48,660 nt of DNA, taken from positions 1 through 48,660 of the forward strand of contig CAUZFZ010000063.1 in NCBI GenBank assembly GCA_963579025.1, in the 5' to 3' direction. The translations under genes were made by a program, and so were the position numbers. The notes beneath the pieces were generated by a model, which saw nothing but the letters and a program-made list of their open reading frames with translations, was not told where the DNA came from and did not search any database. This document shows, piece after piece, positions 40,009 to 48,660 of this stretch; the first letter of the stretch is position 1; each line of letters opens with the position of its first letter. This DNA comes from CAUZFZ01 sp963579025 (GTDB taxonomy: Bacteria; Planctomycetota; Planctomycetia; Planctomycetales; Planctomycetaceae).

Positions 40009-42474
40009 ATGTCCGCACTGCGAACGATTCGCTCGTTGCTGGCCAGCGTACTCATCCTTTCAACCGCCACGGTCTTCGCGGCTTCTCCCCGGCTGAGCAT
40101 CATCATGCCCCGCGGTGGACAGCGAGGTCAGGACGTTGAATTCACGTTCAGCGGAAGCCTGCTTGCCGACGTGGAGGAGATCTTCTTCTACGAGCCTGGG
40201 TTCGAAGTGAAGAACATCGAGGCGGTCAACGGAAACTCATTCAAAGCGACCGTAGCGATTGCCCCCAACGCTCGACTGGGCGAACACATCGCTCAGGTGC
40301 GCACGAAGAGTGGCATTTCGGACTTTCGCACGCTGTACGTCGGCAACCTGCCGGACGTGGCCGAGAAGGAGCCGAATACCCAATTCGAAGAAGCTCAGCC
40401 GATTCCAATGAACGTCACGGTGACGGGCGTCGTGCAGAACGAAGACGTCGACTATTACGTTGTCGAAGCAAAGAAGGGCGACCGGATTGCAGTTGAAGTC
40501 GAAGCCATTCGCCTCGGGAACACGCTGTTTGATGTCTATGCCGCGATTCTCGATAGCAAGCGGTTTGAGATGTCGGCCGAAGACGATTCCCCGCTGGTGA
40601 TTCAGGATGTTGTGTGTACCGCGGTCGCTCCAGAGGACGGTAAGTACTACATCGAAGTCCGCGAAAGTTCATACGCGGGCAACGGTAACTGCCGTTATCG
40701 GCTGCACGTTGGAAACTTCCCGCGACCCATTGCCGTGTACCCCGCTGGCGGCAAGATTGGCGAAGAAGTGGAAGTGAAGTTCCTCGGCGACGCGGCCGGT
40801 GACTTCGCTCAGAAGTTCAAGCTGCCCGAGCAGGCCATTCCAGAGTACGGGTTGTTTGCAGGAACGGCTGCGAGTTCCGCTCCGTCGTGGAACCCGTTTC
40901 GGCTGTCAGATGTTCCGAACGCACTTGAAGTCGAACCGAACAACACTCGAGAGCAGGCCACACCTGTCGAATTTCCGACTGTTTTTAACGGCATCCTGCA
41001 GGAAACCGGTGACCAGGACTTCTTCAAGTTCACGGCGAAGAAAGGTCAGCAACTGAACGTCGAGTGTTACGGCCGCCGAATTCGGTCGGCAATTGATCCG
41101 TTCATGTACCTTTACAACGCCACGGGCGGCCAGATCGCCGCGAATGATGATTCGCGCGGCCCGGACAGTTATTTCCGGTTCAATGTGCCGGCCGATGGTG
41201 AGTACTACCTGATGGTTCGCGACCATCTGATGCGTGGCGGACCGGGTTTCGTTTATCGCGTCGAATTCCAGCCCGTCCAACCGGTACTGACGCTTTCAAT
41301 TCCACGCGTCGAGCGGTACGGCCAGTACCGGCAACAAATCTACGTCGCCCGTGGCAATCGTTTTGCAACGCTGATTAATGCCAGTCGTGGAAACTTTGGT
41401 GGTCCGCTGGTGCTCACTCCGGAGAATCTTCCTGAGGGCATCACGATGCACGCGGAACCGATGCCAGCCAACCTCAGCACCATGCCGGTTGTGTTTGAAG
41501 CCGCGGCCGATGCTCCCTTGAACGGACTGCTGGTGAACTTCCTGGGCAAACATCAGGAGAACCCCGCCATCGGCGGCGGGTTCAGCAACACGTCCGACTT
41601 CATCGTGGCCAATCCCGGCCAGTCACGCTACTACACCAAGACGGTGAAACGTCTGCCAATCGCAGTCGTCGACGAACTTCCCTTCAGTATTGATATTCAG
41701 ATCCCGAAGGTGCCCGTCGCACGCAACGGTTCTATGAATTTGAAGATTGTTGCGACCCGCAAGGCCGACTTTAAAGCTCCGATCACGGTTCAGTTTCCAT
41801 TCCGTCCGCCAGGGATCAGTGCAGCCAGTTCGGTCACAATAGCCGCGGATAAGACCGAGGCGAATTATCCGATCAACGCCAATGGAAGCGCCGCAATCGG
41901 TACCTGGAAGGTCTTCGCCATTGGTTGGGCAAACGTCGGCGGCAACGCCTTTTCCTCGTCACGGCTGTGCCCGTTGGAGATTTCAGAACCATTCGTGACG
42001 TTTGCAATCGACCGGACTGCCTGTGAACAGGGCCAGAATACGGAACTCGTTTGCAAACTGGCTCAGACCAAAGAGTTCCCGGGTGAAGCAATTGCCCGCA
42101 TCTACGGGCTGCCCAGCAAAGTCACGACGACGGAGCTGAAGTTCACGAAAGACAGCACGGAACTGGTCTTCCCCGTTACGACTGACAAGGCCAGTCCGGC
42201 CGGCCGGCACAAGAGCGTGTTCTGCCAGATCACGATCACGATGAACGGTGAACCGATCGTGCATAACGTGGGCGGTACGGAATTGCGTATCGACAAGCCG
42301 CTGCCGCCGAAGGTTGCCCCCAAGCCGATGCCAAAACCAGCGGCTGTCGCGGCGGCCCCGAAACCGATGCCCAAACCGCAGCCGAAGCCTGAACGTCGTT
42401 TGACCCGCCTCGAGCAACTGCGTCTCGACAAAGCGAATGCTCGGAAGGCCGCGGCAGGTGGGGGCGGAGAATAG
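40009..42474 (+). CDS. secreted protein with PPC (pre-peptidase C-terminal) domains
   Basis: An 821-residue protein from ATG 40009 (GGGGA six bases upstream; GTG 39961 is less likely). A signal peptide (RTIRSLLASVLILSTATVFA) is followed by an Ig/TIG-like domain (LSIIMPRGGQRGQDVEFTFSG, in part). Two PPC-type beta-sandwiches follow: the first near KEPNTQFEEAQPIPMNVTVTG and the second near VEPNNTREQATPVEFPTVFNG, each leading to DVDYYVVEAKKGD/DQDFFKFTAKKGQ. The end is Pro/Lys-rich (PKPMPKP repeats) then Arg/Leu-rich. It is a surface or periplasmic adhesive/scaffold type; no catalytic site is visible. It is 118 bases upstream of the DUF1549 gene. Confidence 0.88.
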   Translation: MSALRTIRSLLASVLILSTATVFAASPRLSIIMPRGGQRGQDVEFTFSGSLLADVEEIFFYEPGFEVKNIEAVNGNSFKATVAIAPNARLGEHIAQVRTKSGISDFRTLYVGNLPDVAEKEPNTQFEEAQPIPMNVTVTGVVQNEDVDYYVVEAKKGDRIAVEVEAIRLGNTLFDVYAAILDSKRFEMSAEDDSPLVIQDVVCTAVAPEDGKYYIEVRESSYAGNGNCRYRLHVGNFPRPIAVYPAGGKIGEEVEVKFLGDAAGDFAQKFKLPEQAIPEYGLFAGTAASSAPSWNPFRLSDVPNALEVEPNNTREQATPVEFPTVFNGILQETGDQDFFKFTAKKGQQLNVECYGRRIRSAIDPFMYLYNATGGQIAANDDSRGPDSYFRFNVPADGEYYLMVRDHLMRGGPGFVYRVEFQPVQPVLTLSIPRVERYGQYRQQIYVARGNRFATLINASRGNFGGPLVLTPENLPEGITMHAEPMPANLSTMPVVFEAAADAPLNGLLVNFLGKHQENPAIGGGFSNTSDFIVANPGQSRYYTKTVKRLPIAVVDELPFSIDIQIPKVPVARNGSMNLKIVATRKADFKAPITVQFPFRPPGISAASSVTIAADKTEANYPINANGSAAIGTWKVFAIGWANVGGNAFSSSRLCPLEISEPFVTFAIDRTACEQGQNTELVCKLAQTKEFPGEAIARIYGLPSKVTTTELKFTKDSTELVFPVTTDKASPAGRHKSVFCQITITMNGEPIVHNVGGTELRIDKPLPPKVAPKPMPKPAAVAAAPKPMPKPQPKPERRLTRLEQLRLDKANARKAAAGGGGE

Positions 42475-42592
42475 TTTTATCGCAGCTAACATCGCGCGTT
42501 TACCGTGCTGCGAACTATCGAATTACATTCGTATGAGTTGCTGCTGACTGAAGACGACCTTTGACAGCAAACAGGAAGTGAAGGAACAAATT

Positions 42593-45022
<2,430 letters not shown>

Positions 45023-45102
45023 CCATAATTGCTGTCCCACTCTTCATGATTTCCAAACTTTTCGTTGCAGCATCGCGGTTTACGTCTGCACTGGAGCATG
45101 CC

Positions 45103-47808
45103 ATGCGACCTCTCTTCGGACTCGCTATTGCCGCAAGTATTCTCAGCTTCCCCTTCGCAACCAATGCGCAGGAAGAGAAGAAAACCGAGGATAAGGCCAA
45201 GAAGATTACGTACGCCGATCACGTGCTGCCGATCTTCCGGGCCAAGTGTTTCGCGTGTCACAACCCGGACAAGAAGAGCGGCAGTCTTGATCTGACGAAC
45301 TACTCGTCCATGAAGCTCGGTGGAAGTTCGGGTGAAGTCGTCGAGCCCGGTGATGCTGACAGCAGTTACCTGTGGTCGCTGGTGAGTCACGACTCGACAC
45401 CGGTCATGCCGCCAAAGTCCGAGCGTCTCCCGGACGAGATGTTGAATGTTATTAAAGGTTGGATCAACGGCGGCGCGCTCGAAACCAGGACCAGTAAGGT
45501 AGTCGTTCGCCCGAAACCCAAAGTTGAGTTTGCGCTGTCGTTTGCCCCGACGGAACGGCCGGAAGGCCCGGCTCCACTGCCAGCCCGTCTGTCACTTCAG
45601 CCTGTCGTCCACACAGAGAAGACGACCGCGGTCAATGCCATCGCCACGAGCCCGTGGGCTCCCCTGGTTGCGGTTTCGGGGCAGAAGCAGATTTTGTTGT
45701 ACAACACCCAGACACTTGAGCATGTCGGTGTCCTGCCGTTTCCTGAGGGTGTAGCGCACTCGCTGAAGTTCAGTCGCAACGGTCAGCTTCTACTCGCTGG
45801 CGGTGGCACGGGCGCCTTGCAGGGCAAGGTTGTCGTGTGGAATGTGAAGACCGGTGAGCGTGTCGTCGAGATCGGTGACGAACTGGACTGCGTGCTCGGA
45901 GCGGACATTTCCGGAGACAACACACTGATCGCACTCGGCGGACCGGCGAAAGTGGTTCGCGTTTACTCCACGGAGACAGGCGAACTGCAATACGAGAGCC
46001 GAAAGCATACGGACTGGATCTCGGCAATTTCGTTCAGTCCCGATGGCGTCCTGCTGGCAACCGGTGACCGGAACGGTGGCGTGTTTGTGTGGGAATCGGA
46101 CACGGGACGCGAGTATCTGGGGCTGCGTGGTCACTCGAAGCAGATCACGGGCTTCGGTTGGCGAATTGACTCAAACCTGCTGGCAACTGCGAGTGAAGAT
46201 GCTTCCGTGCGGTTGTGGGAGATGGAGAACGGTCGGCAGATCAAGAGCTGGGGCGCACATGGTGGCGGCACGTCGTCTGTGTGGTTCAGCCGTGACGGTC
46301 ACATTGTGACAACCGGACGGGATCGGACGACGAAACTCTGGAAAGGCGACGGGTCCGCGGTCAGAACGTTTGAAGCATTCGCAGACCTGGCGCTGCAGGG
46401 TGCGTACTGTGACGAGACAAAACGCGTCATCGGTGCTGACTACACAGGACTCGTCCGAGTGTGGAATGCTGCCGACGGTGCGCGGATCGGTGAGTTTGCT
46501 CCGAATCCGCTGAAGCTTGAGACGCTGCTCGCTCAAGCGAGTGCCAGCCTGACTCAACAGCAGGCGGACGCCAAAGCAAAAACTGATGCTTACACTGCAG
46601 CCCAAAACGTCGTGAATCAGGTGAACGCGAACCTTGCGACGGCGCAGAAGCTGGTAACGGATCTGGCCGCGAAAGAGAAAGCGTTCGTGGCTGCGTTGAC
46701 TGTGGCACAACAGACGGCAGCCGATGCAAAGGCGAAGCATGACGCGGCGGCGAAGATCGTTGCCGCGCTGCAGCCGGTTGTTCCGCCTCTGAAAGAAGCG
46801 CTGGCCAAGGCGACAGAAGCCTCTGGAAAGGCTCCAGGCGATAAGGAAGTGGCAGCCGCTGTGGCTCAACTGAAGACAGTCACTGCTGCACGTGAGTTGA
46901 CGTTCTCCACAGGTACCAAAGCTGTCACAGTCGAAGCAGCTCGTCTCGCGACAGCCAAGCAGGCAGTCACCACAACGACGAAGCAGATTGCCGACACGAA
47001 AGCCGGAACTACCGCAGCTCAGGCTCAAGTGACAACGTACACGGCAGCACTGGCCGTTGAGCAGCCAAAGGCCGCGGCAGCCAAACAGGCGTTGGACCAG
47101 TCGAATGCGGCAGTGGCGGCAACGCAGCAGGTGGTCGCACGCTGGCAGGACGAAATCGCCTTCAGTCAGAAGCTGACGCTCCTGGAGCAGAAGCAGGACG
47201 AAGCATACGAGAAGGCCGTTGCTCTGGCTGAAGCCGACGAGGAACTCAAAGGGTTTCAGACTCGCATCACTCAGGCTCAGTCAGCTCTTGCCGCATCGCA
47301 GAAAGTGGATCAGGCCGCACAGACCGCCGTTGCCGCCGCTCAGGCCACGTTGACGAAGCAAACAGCGGATCACGCCGCCCAGGCGAAGGCATTGGCTGGC
47401 CGCGAAGCGGCTGTGGCTGTACTGAAGGACGCAGTCGACAAGGGAGCTGCTGCCGCTGCGGCTGTCTCCACCGATAAGGAACTTGCGACCGCTGCAACGC
47501 AACTGAAGGCTGCGTCTGATCGAAACAACGCGGCAATTGCCGCGGCGAAGCCAGTCGTCGCTGGACTGAAAACAACCGTTGCTGCTTCCCAGACGGCTTT
47601 GGCAGCCGTCCAGCAGAAGCTGGCAGCGGCCAAACTGGTCGTCACGCAGACGACCCAGAAATTGCAGGCGGAGCAGGCCGCCTCGAAACCATCAGAGCAG
47701 AAAGTCGCTTTGGCAAAGCAGGCCGCCGATCAGGCCAAGGCGGTCGTCGATCAGCTTCGGGCTGAGATTGACCAGCTTCGTCAGCCGACGACCGTTGCGC
47801 AGAAGTAG
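45103..47808 (+). CDS. PSCyt1 cytochrome c fused to WD40 repeats and a long Ala-rich coil
   Basis: A 901-residue secreted protein from ATG 45103 (GGAG six bases upstream; ATG 45046 has no SD). A signal peptide (LFGLAIAASILSFPFATNA) is followed by a PSCyt1 domain with heme site CFACH (49-53) and MPPKSERLP as an axial-Met candidate. Residues about 165-465 hold about seven WD40 blades (for example ISAISFSPDGVLLATGDRNG). From about 475 to 901 the protein is a low-complexity Ala/Gln/Lys/Thr/Val-rich helix, a predicted extended coiled coil. It belongs with the upstream DUF1549/1553 and DUF1501 genes in the planctomycete cytochrome module. Confidence 0.92.
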   Translation: MRPLFGLAIAASILSFPFATNAQEEKKTEDKAKKITYADHVLPIFRAKCFACHNPDKKSGSLDLTNYSSMKLGGSSGEVVEPGDADSSYLWSLVSHDSTPVMPPKSERLPDEMLNVIKGWINGGALETRTSKVVVRPKPKVEFALSFAPTERPEGPAPLPARLSLQPVVHTEKTTAVNAIATSPWAPLVAVSGQKQILLYNTQTLEHVGVLPFPEGVAHSLKFSRNGQLLLAGGGTGALQGKVVVWNVKTGERVVEIGDELDCVLGADISGDNTLIALGGPAKVVRVYSTETGELQYESRKHTDWISAISFSPDGVLLATGDRNGGVFVWESDTGREYLGLRGHSKQITGFGWRIDSNLLATASEDASVRLWEMENGRQIKSWGAHGGGTSSVWFSRDGHIVTTGRDRTTKLWKGDGSAVRTFEAFADLALQGAYCDETKRVIGADYTGLVRVWNAADGARIGEFAPNPLKLETLLAQASASLTQQQADAKAKTDAYTAAQNVVNQVNANLATAQKLVTDLAAKEKAFVAALTVAQQTAADAKAKHDAAAKIVAALQPVVPPLKEALAKATEASGKAPGDKEVAAAVAQLKTVTAARELTFSTGTKAVTVEAARLATAKQAVTTTTKQIADTKAGTTAAQAQVTTYTAALAVEQPKAAAAKQALDQSNAAVAATQQVVARWQDEIAFSQKLTLLEQKQDEAYEKAVALAEADEELKGFQTRITQAQSALAASQKVDQAAQTAVAAAQATLTKQTADHAAQAKALAGREAAVAVLKDAVDKGAAAAAAVSTDKELATAATQLKAASDRNNAAIAAAKPVVAGLKTTVAASQTALAAVQQKLAAAKLVVTQTTQKLQAEQAASKPSEQKVALAKQAADQAKAVVDQLRAEIDQLRQPTTVAQK

Positions 47809-47868
47809 TACTGGCCAAAAACTCTGTCCGGACGCGGTGGTGGTCAACGCTGCAGCGAGATTCGCCGC

Positions 47869-48186
47869 TCAGCCGCCGCTAAGAGTACGGCGCATGGCCT
47901 CGGCATTTTTGTCCGGATCGAGCCAGACTTTCCGCGTCTCTCCTTCTTCGAACTCCAGTTCGAATGGCTCGTCCCAGACTCGCCGGGCCGTTTCTTGAGT
48001 CGACTCCGGACCGCCGTTGAGCCACCAGTAACCCGCTCCCGCTGAAAGACCCATCACAAACAGGAACGCGCCGGCAGTCGTGAGTCCGCGCAGGAGTTTT
48101 TCGGAGCTGGACGCCTGGCTGGCCATTTGCTCGTACTTCTCCCAGTCGGACGGTTTAGACCGGACTTGAAGCGGTTGGGGCAGCAA
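47869..48186 (-). CDS. small single-pass membrane protein
   Basis: A protein of up to 105 residues. One membrane span (about 37-56, GLTTAGAFLFVMGLSAGAGYWW) is followed by an acidic/basic tail (EPFELEFEEGETRKVWLDPDK). The upstream start is TTG 48186 with no SD and lies at the edge of a hairpin; ATG 48126 (MASQASSSEKLLRG) gives 85 residues and may be the true start. No family is recognised. It is convergent with the WD40 gene, with the transposase gene just upstream. Confidence 0.6.
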   Translation of the reverse strand: MLPQPLQVRSKPSDWEKYEQMASQASSSEKLLRGLTTAGAFLFVMGLSAGAGYWWLNGGPESTQETARRVWDEPFELEFEEGETRKVWLDPDKNAEAMRRTLSGG

Positions 48187-48211
48187 GGGCTTGCGATTAA
48201 GCCCTGTTTTT
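48186..48211 (+). terminator. intrinsic-terminator-like hairpin on the plus strand
   Basis: AGGGCTT (48186-48192) pairs with AAGCCCT (48199-48205) around six bases, followed by G and TTTTT (48207-48211). It could end plus-strand transcription that reads through from the WD40 gene, or belong to the end of the neighbouring insertion sequence. Confidence 0.5.
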
Positions 48212-48302
48212 CAGGGTTTGGTGGGATTCCGGGGGCGCGGGAGTTTGCGCGAGTTCTGGCTACCGGACTGGCGGACAGCGGGCGGACGATTCCGGGGCGG
48301 CG

Positions 48303-48660
48303 TCAGGCCGCGACCTCGAGCAGGTCCAGAACATGACGCTGCATGTGCGTCGACTCCGTGAGCTGAGGGAACTCCGTGCCGCTTGAGGTCAGGGCGATGC
48401 GGTGTCGCGACAGAGTCGCAAGATCCTTCAGCAGATCCTGGAAGCTCTGGACCGGATGCCCGGCCGCGTTTCGCCCCGTGGCGTCCTTCTCCTGCGCCGG
48501 CGCCGAGCGAACGGGCGGGGCCACAATTGAGGGGCGGGAGACCTGCGCGGACTCGTGGTCAGCGTCCTCGTAGAGAACCTCCTGGAGTCGCTCACGCATG
48601 TGCCACTCGACGTAGTACGCCAGCATGCACAGGAACACGTGAGCCCGAATGCGATCATCG
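48303..48660 (-). mobile_element. C-terminal part of an IS1634-like transposase (partial, runs off the window)
   Basis: The frame is open from the window edge to TGA 48303-48305, giving 118 residues beginning DDRIRAHVFLCMLAYYVEWH, a hallmark C-terminal segment of IS4-superfamily IS1634-type DDE transposases, and ending in RHVLDLLEVAA. The catalytic DDE region lies beyond the window. The stretch SRHRIALTSSGTEFPQLTE is also typical of the family's end. The left end of the element should fall in the gap 48187-48302, but no terminal inverted repeat could be fixed without its partner. Confidence 0.85.

Overview
The window looks like a chromosomal piece of a free-living, aerobic, marine- or soil-type planctomycete (Planctomycetota). 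The pointers are families typical of that phylum: a TAT-exported DUF1501 protein, a DUF1549/DUF1553 (PSCyt2/PSD1) protein, a PSCyt1 cytochrome fused to WD40 repeats, a sulfatase remnant, many signal-peptide and lipoprotein genes, lpxB and other Gram-negative envelope genes, and an unusual b6f-like/caa3 respiratory operon. No rRNA, tRNA or CRISPR array was found. Starts were chosen by reading Shine-Dalgarno (SD) sequences, stop/start overlaps and family N-termini.

Layout. (1) 1-5.5 kb: tail of an upstream gene, a thioredoxin-like/PASTA protein, a minus-strand trio that fits lipopolysaccharide (LPS) or surface-glycan work (GT2 glycosyltransferase, ELM1-like protein, 2OG-Fe(II) oxygenase), and a secreted alpha/beta hydrolase ending at a strong hairpin terminator. 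(2) 5.5-22.0 kb: one long minus-strand run of twelve respiratory genes, in transcription order Rieske protein, cytochrome b6-like protein, PetD-like protein with extra membrane helices, an octaheme cytochrome c, a cupredoxin-like lipoprotein, a diheme cytochrome c lipoprotein, ctaC, ctaD, ctaA, ctaB, ctaE and subunit IV. It encodes both a quinol oxidising complex and an A2-type (caa3-like) oxidase with its heme A factory; all electron carriers between them appear to be membrane-anchored. (3) 22.3-28 kb: rpmA with its terminator, an aminotransferase, a lipoyl (GcvH-like) protein, a 2x[4Fe-4S] protein, a small membrane protein, lpxB, and a 5'-truncated sulfatase. (4) 28-33.9 kb: a palindromic intergenic element, an NRAMP-related transporter lacking the usual metal site, a beta-propeller/MauG-like diheme protein, an MFS carrier, moaD and a lipoprotein. 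(5) 34-38 kb: a 1207-residue STAND NTPase/helical-repeat/TIR protein, probably a defence protein. Five different palindromic elements sit inside its reading frame without breaking it, the TIR domain has its own perfect SD and ATG, and a start-less 111-codon frame follows. (6) 38.4-47.8 kb: four plus-strand genes (DUF1501, a PPC-domain protein, DUF1549/1553, PSCyt1-WD40 with a long Ala-rich coil) forming the planctomycete-specific secreted cytochrome/DUF1501 module. (7) 47.8-48.66 kb: a small membrane protein and the C-terminal end of an IS1634-like transposase running off the window.

The two most interesting parts are the respiratory super-operon (b6f-type split cytochrome b with a candidate heme c-i cysteine, octaheme cytochrome, no conventional c1 or soluble carrier) and the STAND-TIR gene, which combines in-frame palindrome insertions with an apparent internal translation start that would release a free TIR protein.
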